DNA of 64,000 nt from Methanosarcinales archaeon Methan_01. GTDB taxonomy: Archaea; Halobacteriota; Methanosarcinia; Methanotrichales; Methanotrichaceae. The translations under genes and the position numbers were made by a program. How positions within the stretch are numbered: the first letter of the stretch is position 1; the number at the start of each line of letters is the position of its first letter. Location: assembly GCA_001602645.1 (NCBI GenBank), contig LUYE01000036.1, positions 62,001 through 126,000 on the forward strand, in the 5' to 3' direction. Below the pieces are notes generated by a model. The model was not told the origin of the DNA. It did no database searches and worked only from the letters and a program-made list of their open reading frames with translations. Positions 7,800 through 15,047 of this stretch are shown here, piece by piece.

Positions 7800-8296
7800 G
7801 GAAATCGTCTTCCTGCGGACGCGTTCAGCTGTACGGTGTACTCTCCGGCGAAGATCCCCTGATTTATATCGAGCCGGCCCTTGGCGGTCCCTCCACTATC
7901 TACCGTCTCGATCTCTCCGATGACCTCGGCTATGGGCCCGGAGCCTGGGTGGCCTTCATCGTCTTCTCGAACGTCGGCCAAATTGGCTTTGAAGTACGTA
8001 TACGTGTCTTGGCGTCTGAAACTCACCTCCACAAGCCTGTAGCATGCATTTTCGATCCGGATCTCCCCCCAATATCGGTAATAGGGGGTCGTCTCCCCTT
8101 CGATCTGGGTCATGTTCTCTTCGATCCCCTTCCCTTTCTGCAGGAGTTCTCTGATCTGGGCTGGGCTGAGGGAGATCGTCCCTTCGATCTCTATCCTGAG
8201 GGGACGGGCCGACTTGAAGAAGGACCCCTCTGGTCCCAGGGCGTAGCCGCTCTTGACGCAGACGATCTTCATCGGTGCGGAGGTCGAGTCGATCAT
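7796..8296 (-). CDS. Unknown protein, copy A of a duplicated family
   Basis: This 166-residue protein has no signal peptide or membrane segment. It is a clear paralogue of the protein at 10911-11441: both contain GP-x-GSFFKS, a following ...EIEG... segment, IRIEN-x-x-YRLV, KA-x-LAD, GGTA-x-GRL and a C-terminal (I)F/YAGEY-like end. Predicted character is mixed alpha/beta. It overlaps the next gene by four bases. AGGAG stands about 11 bases before the ATG, so the internal ATG at Met9 is an alternative start. Function is unknown; the duplication together with neighbouring secreted proteins suggests an accessory envelope role. Confidence 0.72.
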   Translation of the reverse strand: MIDSTSAPMKIVCVKSGYALGPEGSFFKSARPLRIEIEGTISLSPAQIRELLQKGKGIEENMTQIEGETTPYYRYWGEIRIENACYRLVEVSFRRQDTYTYFKANLADVREDDEGHPGSGPIAEVIGEIETVDSGGTAKGRLDINQGIFAGEYTVQLNASAGRRFP

Positions 8297-8429
8297 GGGG
8301 TTTGGAACTCCTCCTCATCTCACCGTTTCTGACCCATTCTGTCTCGGGGCGAGGGCCGTCTATCGGCCCGCACCTTCTCCGAGACTATCTGACTGTTGAT
8401 ACAACCGGGCCTGTTGGCTTTCAGATCAT

Positions 8430-8453
8430 GCCGCGGGCCCGAAGGCCCGCGGC
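8430..8453. terminator. Strong GC-rich hairpin between two minus-strand genes
   Basis: GCCGCGGGCC and GGCCCGCGGC pair perfectly around the loop CGAA. The element lies in the 210-base gap between the Met-rich protein gene (8507-9106) and the duplicated-family gene (7796-8296). It probably stabilises the end of the upstream message or reduces read-through; no U-run follows on the minus strand. Confidence 0.45.
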
Positions 8454-8506
8454 TCTTAGAGACCTGATTTAATCGGGGATATCTCCTCGAAAAAGCCTCC
8501 TCCCCG

Positions 8507-9106
8507 TTACGGTCTGAAGCCCATCGAGTCAGAGCCGGGGGCGTTCATCGATCCCGCTCCCATCCCCTGCTGCGGGGCGTCGGCACCGCCCATTCCGTTC
8601 ATCTTCGCCTGAGGACCCATGCCGCAGTTCATGTTGCATCCATCAGCACCAGCCATTCCGGGCATGTTTGCCTGAGGACCCATGCCGCGGTTCATGTTGC
8701 ACCCACCGGCACTGCTCATTCCGTTCATCTTCTCCTGAGGACCCATGCCGCAGTTCATGTTGCATCCCCCGGCACCGCCCATTCCGGGCATGTTTGCCTG
8801 GGGACCCATGCCGCGGTTCATGTTGCCTCCCTCGGCATCAGCCATCCCCGGCATGCTCGCCTGAGGACCCATGCCGCGGTTCATGTTGAACCCACCGACA
8901 TCCCTCGATCCGGGCTGATCCTTCTGATCCTTCGATAGACGATCTTTCAGCTCACCCAGGGTCATGGTTGCCTTCTCCTCATCCGTCAGCCCCAGCTGGT
9001 CGAAGACGCCTCCTCTACCGGCATCGCCGTCCATGGGCATGGCTAGGGCTGGCACCGCCAGAAGGCAGGCCAGCGCCAGGGTTATTAACGGCTTAACGTG
9101 TCTCAT
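8507..9106 (-). CDS. Secreted Met/Gly/Cys-rich repeat protein
   Basis: The protein has 199 residues. Residues 1-22 form a signal peptide (MRHVKPLITLALACLLAVPA). Residues 35-60 are a charged helical segment (LTDEEKATMTLGELKDRLSK). Residues 74-178 are five tandem 21-residue repeats of the form NMN(R/C)GMGPQ-x-x-M-x-GM, alternating R and C at position 4. It ends in SMGFRP. The dense Met with occasional Cys resembles Met-rich copper- or silver-binding motifs, but that is only an analogy. The N-terminus is echoed in the decayed gene at 11448-11579, and the FRP end in the protein at 12159-12482. The leader has a stem-loop (9125-9162). Confidence 0.75.
   Translation of the reverse strand: MRHVKPLITLALACLLAVPALAMPMDGDAGRGGVFDQLGLTDEEKATMTLGELKDRLSKDQKDQPGSRDVGGFNMNRGMGPQASMPGMADAEGGNMNRGMGPQANMPGMGGAGGCNMNCGMGPQEKMNGMSSAGGCNMNRGMGPQANMPGMAGADGCNMNCGMGPQAKMNGMGGADAPQQGMGAGSMNAPGSDSMGFRP
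8573..8887 (-). repeat. Five tandem 63-base coding repeats
   Basis: The repeats encode residues 74-178 of the secreted Met-rich protein, five units of 21 codons in register with no frame breaks. Units 1, 2 and 4 carry NMNRGMGPQ; units 3 and 5 carry NMNCGMGPQ. The near-identical bases suggest expansion by slippage or recombination, so copy number may differ between strains. Confidence 0.85.
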
Positions 9107-9124
9107 TTCCTATACCTCACTGTA

Positions 9125-9162
9125 GAGGACGGCATTGCTGCAGTTTCTGCAGCGCCATCCTC
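9125..9162 (-). promoter_or_regulatory. Leader stem-loop of the Met-rich protein gene
   Basis: GAGGACGGC...GCTGCAG pairs with CTGCAGC...GCCATCCTC around TTT, with a small internal bulge. It falls 19-56 bases before the ATG at 9106, inside the probable 5' leader. It could affect translation or message stability. Confidence 0.4.
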
Positions 9163-9176
9163 TCGAGCCTCCTCCG

Positions 9177-9300
9177 GCGTGAACGGTAATTAAAATTAGA
9201 ACCGAAACATCCCGAACGATGAACGTTTCAAGACCGTTTATCCGCCAAAAAACGTTCAGATTCGGATAAACTATGATTTAAACGTTTTATATTCTATAAA
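9177..9300 (-). promoter_or_regulatory. Upstream region A, duplicated at 11647-11785
   Basis: Plus-strand reading contains GAACGGTAATTAAAATTAG, then several AACGTT/ACCGTTT boxes (near 9227, 9233, 9255, 9277) and GTTCAGATTCGG. The same order of elements recurs upstream of the second gene module (GAACGATAGTTAAGATTAG, then CGTTTAACCGTT and CCGTTCAGATTCAG). On the minus strand TTCTAATTTTAATTACC (about 9187-9203) is the best TATA candidate for the gene at 9106. The repeated CGTT boxes look like binding sites for one regulator. Confidence 0.5.
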
Positions 9301-9685
9301 AATTCTTATTCGCGCTTTTTTTGTTGCTCAGTTCCCTTTTATTCCGCATATACCTGACGTATCCCCTTCCCGCGGTGATGGCTTCGCCGATCTCATCGAG
9401 GTCTTGCGCCAGATCTCTTCGGAATTCACCTCGCTTGCCATCAAAACTTGCGTCCTCTGTTGGAGGATCAGCGAGCTTGGACAGCATGCCCATAGCCAGG
9501 ATCGTCATCCATCTCGGCGTGCCCTCGAACCTCCAGCCAGATCCCGGTGCCTCCTCATCCCCTCTCCCCTTCGACTTCCCCCGAGCCTCCTCCTCTCCCC
9601 TCCACCAATCAGCCCAGCGACCGGGTCGCCGCAGCCGATCGTCGTTCCCCAGCTCTCCATCGAACCCTCTCGGTTCTGGGTCCAT
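9287..9685 (-). CDS. Possible small protein, unknown
   Basis: A frame of 132 codons. The C-terminal half (MTILAMGMLSKLADPPTEDA onward, with RRDLAQDLDEIGEAITAGRG) reads like real helical protein; the N-terminal half is Arg/Gly-rich low complexity and may not be translated. No strong ribosome site is visible. Its last codons run into the conserved upstream region A. I regard it as uncertain. Confidence 0.35.
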   Translation of the reverse strand: MDPEPRGFDGELGNDDRLRRPGRWADWWRGEEEARGKSKGRGDEEAPGSGWRFEGTPRWMTILAMGMLSKLADPPTEDASFDGKRGEFRRDLAQDLDEIGEAITAGRGYVRYMRNKRELSNKKSANKNFYRI

Positions 9686-9905
9686 CGAAAGGTTGGAGCT
9701 GTCGGCTGTTCCTCCGGTCGAGGGTGGGAGGGGGCCCCGATCTCGGAAAGAGGGAAGATCGTCAGGAAGTTCGGCACTCTCCGCGACCTTAAAAGAGCCT
9801 TGCCTTCGGCGGCATAGCCGGCGATCCCAGCCGTAAGAATGGCGGGTCCAAGAAATAAAAACTGAATATAAAATTAAAATAGTTCAGCGGATGCGGCCCC
9901 AGGCC

Positions 9906-10601
9906 TCACTCAGTCCAGAGCTCCTGGGCCCTGGCGTAGGCCTCCTCCGCCTCGGTGGTCCTGCCAAGGGCTTCTAGGGCGATTCCTAGGTTGTTCCAAG
10001 CATAGGCATATTCGGGATCCAGGCTGAGGGCCCCATAGTAGGCCTCGATCGCCCCATCGTAATCTTCCAGGGAATGTAGAGCGTTGCCTTTGTTATACCA
10101 GGCGGTGGTCATCTCGGGGTTCAGGTCCAGGGCCTCATCGTAGGCCTCGATCGCCCCATCGTAATCTTCCAGGGAATACAGAGCGTTGCCCTTGTTGTTC
10201 CAGGCATCGGCGTATTCGGGGTCGAGGCTTATCGCCTCTTCGTAAGCCTGGTCGGCCTCTTCGTAATCACCCTGGTAATAGTGAGCGATTCCTAGGTTGT
10301 TCCAGGCCATGGCAAACTCGGCGTCGAGGCTTATTGCCTCTTCGAAGGCCAGAAGGGCTTCCTCGTAGTCCCCTTGGATATTGAGGACGTTGCCTTTATT
10401 GTTCCAGGCCAGAGGATACTCGGGGTTTAGGCTTATCGCCTCTTCGAAGGCCAGAAGGGCCTCCTCGTAATTCCCCTCAATATAAAGAGCATTGCCTTCT
10501 TCCAGCCATCCTTCGGCCGTCTCCTGGCCATGTGCCGGAATGGATATCGCTGCCATCAGCAACAGGGTCAAAATCGTCTTCATTCTCATCTCAGTCGCCA
10601 T
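9906..10601 (-). CDS. Exported tetratricopeptide-repeat protein
   Basis: The protein has 231 residues: a signal peptide (MKTILTLLLMAAISIPAHG), then six consecutive 34-residue TPR units with the W-x-x-x-G-x-x-L/A pattern, for example AWNNKGNALYSLEDYDGAIE. TPR arrays bind other proteins; an extracellular or membrane-side scaffold is the likely role. The start may be the internal MKTILT (10583) rather than 10601, because GAGG touches the first ATG. It lies on the same strand as the duplicated-family gene 310 bases upstream. Repeat units at the base level are similar enough to recombine. Confidence 0.85.
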   Translation of the reverse strand: MATEMRMKTILTLLLMAAISIPAHGQETAEGWLEEGNALYIEGNYEEALLAFEEAISLNPEYPLAWNNKGNVLNIQGDYEEALLAFEEAISLDAEFAMAWNNLGIAHYYQGDYEEADQAYEEAISLDPEYADAWNNKGNALYSLEDYDGAIEAYDEALDLNPEMTTAWYNKGNALHSLEDYDGAIEAYYGALSLDPEYAYAWNNLGIALEALGRTTEAEEAYARAQELWTE

Positions 10602-10910
10602 CCTCTTGTTCAGGGTAAGATCTCCATAGACGGAACGTGTTTCGATCTTCAGCGGCCCAGCGCCGCAGTCCCGGCTCCCCGGCGCGGTCCGGCAAGGGTG
10701 ATGAGGAAGACCGATGCTGGACTATTCTGCGAGGGAGCTTTCGGGGCGGGGCTGGGGGTTGCGGCCGCGATTCCGCCCCCTCGGCGAAGGAGTGGCGGGA
10801 CGGTTTTTCAGCCCCATACCATCTAGGCCTCCGAAATGGGGAGGCATTGGGCCGGACCTTCTTCAAAAAGGGCGGGAAGGTGCGCCTGCGTGGACTCTTC
10901 ACCGAGATCA
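10602..10910. other. Intergenic stretch without a convincing gene
   Basis: The open frames here are Arg/Pro-rich and have no family resemblance or ribosome site. The stretch is GC-rich with several short inverted repeats. I see no RNA gene. Confidence 0.5.
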
Positions 10911-11441
10911 TCAATATCGAGCCTCCCAGGAATCTTCCAGGCGGACGGCATACCTGCCGCTATAGATGCCCCGGCTCAGGAAGAGGCGGCCATTGGCGGT
11001 CCCGCCGACCTCTTTCACCTCGATCTGTCCGATGAAGTCGTCTTCGGCATCGGTGTACAGTAGACCCTCATCCCTATCGAGAGGATCTGCCAGGTCGGCC
11101 TTCAGGGTTCTCCCGGATTCCTGGCGACTGAGATCGACGTTCACCAGCCTGTAGTAGGAGTTCTCGATCCGGATATTGCCCCGGCATATGTAAGTGGGGT
11201 CCGCCTCCTCTTCGATCAGCATCTTGACCTCCTCGAGGCAACGTCTGCTGTGAAGGAGGTCCTCGATCTGGGAGGGGTTCAGAAGCCTCAGCCCTTCGAT
11301 CTCCACCATGATGGGATGGTTCGACTTGAAGAACGATCCCGCCGGTCCCTGGGCAAAGCCCCTCATGACGGAGATGGTCCTCGCCGGAGCGAAGCTCTGG
11401 CCGACGACCTGGGTTTTAGGAATTGTCATGGTCTTTATCAT
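10911..11441 (-). CDS. Unknown protein, copy B of the duplicated family
   Basis: This 176-residue protein is paralogous to 7796-8296: it shares GPAGSFFKS, (M)VEIEGL, NIRIENSYYRLVNV, LKADLADP, GGTANGRL and a GRYAV end. GGTGAGG lies four bases before the ATG at 11441, a strong start. There is no signal peptide. The order upstream (a MR-x-VKPL secreted-protein start, then this family) repeats the order of module A, which supports a segmental duplication. Here the downstream Cys-cluster partner gene is missing. Function unknown. Confidence 0.72.
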   Translation of the reverse strand: MIKTMTIPKTQVVGQSFAPARTISVMRGFAQGPAGSFFKSNHPIMVEIEGLRLLNPSQIEDLLHSRRCLEEVKMLIEEEADPTYICRGNIRIENSYYRLVNVDLSRQESGRTLKADLADPLDRDEGLLYTDAEDDFIGQIEVKEVGGTANGRLFLSRGIYSGRYAVRLEDSWEARY

Positions 11442-11447
11442 CTATCC

Positions 11448-11579
11448 TCACCCCAGGTTCCGTTGGCTTTGGGCTCCGCCATGCCTTCGGACGGGATCGC
11501 CGTCCTGGGGAAAGGCCCTGGCCAGCGCCTTCAGTTGGCGAGCCAGCGCCAGGATCTTCAAAGGCTTTACAAATCTCAT
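11448..11579 (-). pseudogene. Truncated relative of the Met-rich secreted protein
   Basis: The frame begins MRFVKPLKILALARQLKALA and continues to ...FPQDGD, matching MRHVKPLITLALACLLAVPA...MPMDGD of the gene at 9106. A GGAGG ribosome site precedes the ATG at 11579. The signal peptide core is spoiled by Arg, Gln and Lys, the repeats are absent and the frame stops after 43 codons, six bases before the copy B gene. It is probably a decayed copy whose leader still serves the downstream gene. Confidence 0.6.
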
Positions 11580-11646
11580 ATCTGCACTCCTCCATCTGGG
11601 GCGGCCCACCATCCATCGCTGGCGCCGTCCCACTGATCCCCCCTCA

Positions 11647-11785
11647 CCCCGAACGATAGTTAAGATTAGAGCCGGACCTGGGGACGAAACGTCCGGAATG
11701 GAGGGTTCAGATGATCGTTTAACCGTTCGAAACCGTTCAGATTCAGCCAAAAATGAATTCAATCGTTTAATATAATCAAAAAATG
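11647..11785 (-). promoter_or_regulatory. Upstream region B, duplicate of 9177-9300
   Basis: GAACGATAGTTAAGATTAGA, GATCGTTTAACCGTTCG, AACCGTTCAGATTCAG and ATCGTTTAATATAATC follow in the same order as in region A. The conservation in non-coding DNA upstream of two paralogous modules points to a shared control region. Confidence 0.5.
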
Positions 11786-12158
11786 TGTAATCGATCTCAT
11801 TCCAGCGTTTAAGGCCGGATTCGTTCACATCGGTCTTTCGGGTCCCGGGAAGGTGCCGCCCGGTTCGCTGGTTACCCCTGGCTCCGATCCTGACCTATCC
11901 CGGCAATCTCGCGCCCGACCTTTAGATCCAATATGAGATCGCAATAAAGACAGTGGACGGGGGATCGTCGTCCGGATATAGGTGGCGAAAGAAAAGCCTC
12001 TGTGGATAATGACAAAAAAAAGAGCAGCTCCCAGCCTATCGATCCCGCGTCCGACGGCTCCCTGAGACCGCCGACGGATCCTCGACGGGGTCGTCGTCCC
12101 GCTCATCCCCGTCTGAGCGGGGCGCGATCGCCGTCTCGTTCGCCCTTCCCTCTAATCT
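11786..12158. other. Intergenic stretch without a convincing gene
   Basis: A 93-codon minus-strand frame (11825-12106) is low complexity with Arg/Gly bias and no ribosome site; I do not accept it. No RNA gene or clear repeat is visible. Confidence 0.5.
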
Positions 12159-12482
12159 CTAAGGTCTGAAGCCGAAGACCGCCCTCGCCAGGTTGAACCT
12201 TTCTTGATGAGCCCTCACCATCTCGACGAAGCTCGGCTCGGGCCCCAGACCTCCGCCGATGGAGACCCATCTGTCGAGGCCGAAGGAGTAAGCATGGCCT
12301 CCACGATAGTCGTCGTACCTCAGGGTCGGTCCGGAGACGCCTTCGAACCTCTCCCCTCCAACGGCCCCGCCGTAATACAGCCCGGGGCCGCTCACCCCTT
12401 CGAACATCGCCGATGCGGCCGGAGTCAGCAACGCCAGCGCCAGCATCGTAAAGGCAATTTTGTATCCCATCACCAGCATCAT
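12159..12482 (-). CDS. Small secreted protein with internal repeat and GFRP end
   Basis: The protein has 107 residues: a signal peptide (MGYKIAFTMLALALLTPAAS, cleavage near ASA), then two copies of a FEGVSGP-x-L-x-Y unit (FEGVSGPGLYYGG and FEGVSGPTLRYDD), and a C-terminal helix ending ARAVFGFRP. The GFRP end matches the Met-rich protein at 8507-9106. The start is one of three close Met codons after AAAGAGG. Unknown function; probably part of the same secreted-protein set. Confidence 0.65.
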   Translation of the reverse strand: MMLVMGYKIAFTMLALALLTPAASAMFEGVSGPGLYYGGAVGGERFEGVSGPTLRYDDYRGGHAYSFGLDRWVSIGGGLGPEPSFVEMVRAHQERFNLARAVFGFRP

Positions 12483-12640
12483 CCTCTTTATTTTTCGCTA
12501 AATCGATCCGACGGACGATTCTCGATATCCCACCAGTGCCTTATGATCATCTCACGCGGATTCGATCCGGTCGGCTCATTATCTCTCTTATGGCGGCGGG
12601 ATAGACCAAAAACGTTTCGATACATCCAGGGACCCAACCC

Positions 12641-12646
12641 TTATAA
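12641..12646 (+). promoter_or_regulatory. TATA box of ribBA
   Basis: TTATAA stands 27-32 bases before the ATG at 12673 and there is no ribosome site in between, so transcription probably starts at or just before the ATG (leaderless message). Confidence 0.5.
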
Positions 12647-12672
12647 CCGCCGAGGCCCAAACCCCATCTCGT

Positions 12673-13890
12673 ATGCCGTTCTGCAGCGTAGAAGAGGCGA
12701 TCGAAGAGGTGAGGGCCGGCCGGTTCATCCTCATCCTCGACGACGAGGGGCGGGAGAACGAGGGCGACCTCGTGATGGCGGCGGAGAAGGTGACTCCGGA
12801 GGCGATCAACTTCATGGCAAAGCACGCATGCGGCCTCATATGCGTCCCGCTATCCGGCGAGCGGGTCGACGAGCTGGGCCTCCCCCTCATGACCCAGAAC
12901 AACACCGAGAAGATGGGGACCGCCTTCACCATCTCCGTCGACGCCAAGGGCCGGGGCGTTACGACCGGGATCTCCGCCTTCGACCGGGCCGAGACGGTCA
13001 GGGCCCTCATCGACCCTGGGGCGACCTTAAACGACCTCGTCATGCCGGGCCACACCTTCCCGCTGCGGGCCCAGGAGGGGGGCGTCCTCCGCCGGGCGGG
13101 CCACACCGAGGCCTCCGTCGATCTGGCGAGGATGGCAGGACTGTACCCTGCGGCCGTCATCTGCGAGGTGATGGCCGAGGACGGGACGATGGCGAGGCTT
13201 CCTGAGCTGGAGCGTTTCGCAGAAGAGCACGGCATCAAGATGCTCACCATCGACCGGCTGATCAAGAGGAGGATGCGGAGCGAGAAATTGGTGAGACGGA
13301 TCGCTGAGGTCTGCCTCCCGACGGATCAAGGCGACTTTGTCGCCATCGGATACGAGAGCCTCGTCGACGGCCAGTGCCACCTCGCCCTCGTCGCCGGAGA
13401 CCCCTCCTCCGGCGACGCCCTCGTCCGGGTCCACTCCGAGTGCCTCACCGGGGACGTCTTCGGGTCGAGGCGGTGCGACTGCGGCGACCAGCTCCACCTC
13501 GCCATGAGGCTGATCCGGGAGAACGGGAACGGCGTCCTCCTCTACATGCGCCAGGAGGGGAGGGGGATCGGCCTCGCGAACAAGCTCCGGGCCTACGCCC
13601 TCCAGGAACGGGGTTACGACACCGTCGAGGCTAACCACCGGCTGGGCTACCCCGCCGACCTGCGGGACTACGGCGTCGGAGCCCAGATCCTCGTCGACCT
13701 CGGGATCAAAAAGATGCGGCTTCTCACCAACAACCCTCGAAAGATCATCGGCCTGGAGGGCTACGGCCTGGAGATCGTCGACCGGGTGGCGATCGAGATC
13801 CAGCCCAACGACGAAAATAGAAGATACCTGGAGACGAAGAGGGACAAGCTCCACCACCTCTTGCTCCAGGAAAGTTCAGGCGGCGAGTAA
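12673..13890 (+). CDS. ribBA: RibBA: DHBP synthase / GTP cyclohydrolase II
   Basis: The protein has 405 residues and two enzyme domains. Residues 1-200 are 3,4-dihydroxy-2-butanone-4-phosphate synthase ([31 protein letters not shown]). Residues 205-400 are GTP cyclohydrolase II with the zinc site [20 protein letters not shown] and the RQEGRGIGL loop. Together they start both branches of riboflavin synthesis: ribulose-5-phosphate to the four-carbon unit, and GTP to the pyrimidine. Length is typical of bacterial RibBA. Most methanogens use separate RibB and the unrelated GTP cyclohydrolase III, so this looks like a gene of bacterial origin. Convergent with the Hsp20 gene, nine bases apart. Confidence 0.95.
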   Translation: MPFCSVEEAIEEVRAGRFILILDDEGRENEGDLVMAAEKVTPEAINFMAKHACGLICVPLSGERVDELGLPLMTQNNTEKMGTAFTISVDAKGRGVTTGISAFDRAETVRALIDPGATLNDLVMPGHTFPLRAQEGGVLRRAGHTEASVDLARMAGLYPAAVICEVMAEDGTMARLPELERFAEEHGIKMLTIDRLIKRRMRSEKLVRRIAEVCLPTDQGDFVAIGYESLVDGQCHLALVAGDPSSGDALVRVHSECLTGDVFGSRRCDCGDQLHLAMRLIRENGNGVLLYMRQEGRGIGLANKLRAYALQERGYDTVEANHRLGYPADLRDYGVGAQILVDLGIKKMRLLTNNPRKIIGLEGYGLEIVDRVAIEIQPNDENRRYLETKRDKLHHLLLQESSGGE

Positions 13891-13899
13891 GAGTGCGAA

Positions 13900-14415
13900 C
13901 TACTCGATCTTCACCTTCTTTCGAGCCGTCACAGCTACCTTCGGGAGGTGAACCTCGAGGACGCCGTCTTTTAGGCTCGCCTTGGCCTCATCCGCCTTCA
14001 CCTCGGCCGGGAGCTTGAGGCTCCTTTCGCACCTGGCAAAGGTCCTCTCTTTCCGGTAGAACTCCTCTTCCTTCTCCTCTTTTTCGGCCTTCCTCTCGGC
14101 CTTCACCTCGAGGGTGTCCTCAGTGACGTTGATCTCGATATCTCCCTTATCCATGCCGGGAAGGTCCATCGTCACGATGACCTCTTCGTCGGTCTCCTTG
14201 ACGTCGGCGAGGGGCTTCATCACGTCCCCGAAGGCTCCTGCCGCTGTTGGCGACTCGGCCATGAAGTCGTCGATCAGCTGGTTCATCTTGTCCTGGATCT
14301 TTCTCACCTCAGGCATGTACCTCGCCTCCGCGTCGGAGATCCCGAACTCCTCGAGGAGCCGGTTCATCCTGTTCTGGAGGCGCTTGAAGTCGTCTCTTGG
14401 AACTAACCCTGTCAT
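13900..14415 (-). CDS. Small heat-shock protein, Hsp20/alpha-crystallin family
   Basis: The protein has 171 residues with a helical N-terminus (residues 1-65) and an alpha-crystallin domain (about 70-165: PLADVKETDEEVIVTMDLPG, then LKDGVLEVHLPK). The A-x-x-x-(n)-G-V-L motif is present as ASLKDGVLEV. The C-terminal I-x-I anchor is represented only by VKIE. It holds unfolding proteins in soluble form in the cytoplasm. Tail to tail with ribBA; no heat-shock promoter motif was recognised. Confidence 0.93.
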   Translation of the reverse strand: MTGLVPRDDFKRLQNRMNRLLEEFGISDAEARYMPEVRKIQDKMNQLIDDFMAESPTAAGAFGDVMKPLADVKETDEEVIVTMDLPGMDKGDIEINVTEDTLEVKAERKAEKEEKEEEFYRKERTFARCERSLKLPAEVKADEAKASLKDGVLEVHLPKVAVTARKKVKIE

Positions 14416-14449
14416 GTTCTATCACCGCCAGTAGCTCTGACTCCAAAAC

Positions 14450-14953
14450 TCAAATATCTTGCGATAGATACTCCGCCTGGATCGCCACGACCTCAGTGCT
14501 ATCTTTCGCCGCAGCGTACTCCGCCAGAGGCTCTTGGTTCAGCTCCTGAAAGGTGTGACCCCAGGAGAACTTCGCCAGGATCTCCTCCGCCTGGGGCCCC
14601 TCGCCCAGGATCACCAGGGCGGCGGCGAAGGCCTCGACGGTCGAGAGCTTGAACGGCTTTCCGAAGTTGACGGGGTTTGCGGCGACGAGGAAGGGGAGGG
14701 CCCTCGCCTTGAGGCGGAGGTGGCCGAAGACCTCCTCGGCGTGGGCCCAGGAGCAGTCGAGGGCCGCAAGGCCTCTGCCCACCTCCATCTTGTCGGCGGG
14801 AGAGAGGGCCCTCTCGGAGAAGGGGCTGAGGACGAGACGGCCCCTGAGGTTGTTCCACCTTCTGGTGGACCGGGCGAGGCCGAACCGCTCCATCTTCCTT
14901 CCGGTGCACCTCTTGGGATCGCACTGGTTTGCGGTGTAGATGAGGAGATCCAT
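14450..14953 (-). CDS. tsr3: Tsr3-like 18S/16S rRNA aminocarboxypropyltransferase
   Basis: This 167-residue protein begins with the Tsr3 hallmark [15 protein letters not shown], followed by [16 protein letters not shown] and [15 protein letters not shown]. Tsr3 moves the 3-amino-3-carboxypropyl group from S-adenosylmethionine to a pseudouridine-derived base in small-subunit rRNA. Length fits archaeal members. It is divergent from valS; the start codons are about 95 bases apart, so the promoters share that gap. Confidence 0.92.
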   Translation of the reverse strand: MDLLIYTANQCDPKRCTGRKMERFGLARSTRRWNNLRGRLVLSPFSERALSPADKMEVGRGLAALDCSWAHAEEVFGHLRLKARALPFLVAANPVNFGKPFKLSTVEAFAAALVILGEGPQAEEILAKFSWGHTFQELNQEPLAEYAAAKDSTEVVAIQAEYLSQDI

Positions 14954-15047
14954 GGTCCGATCTTCTACCGATAATCCTATTAACGTTGTTTGCCACCTCT
15001 CCCCCCATCACGCCTATATCGAAAGAATGAACCCAGAGGCCATCCCG

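Noticed and set aside
10591-10914. 107-codon minus-strand frame upstream of the TPR gene
   Set aside because: Arg/Pro-rich, overlaps ends of two accepted genes, no family pattern.
11825-12106. 93-codon minus-strand frame
   Set aside because: Arg/Gly-rich low complexity with no start signal.
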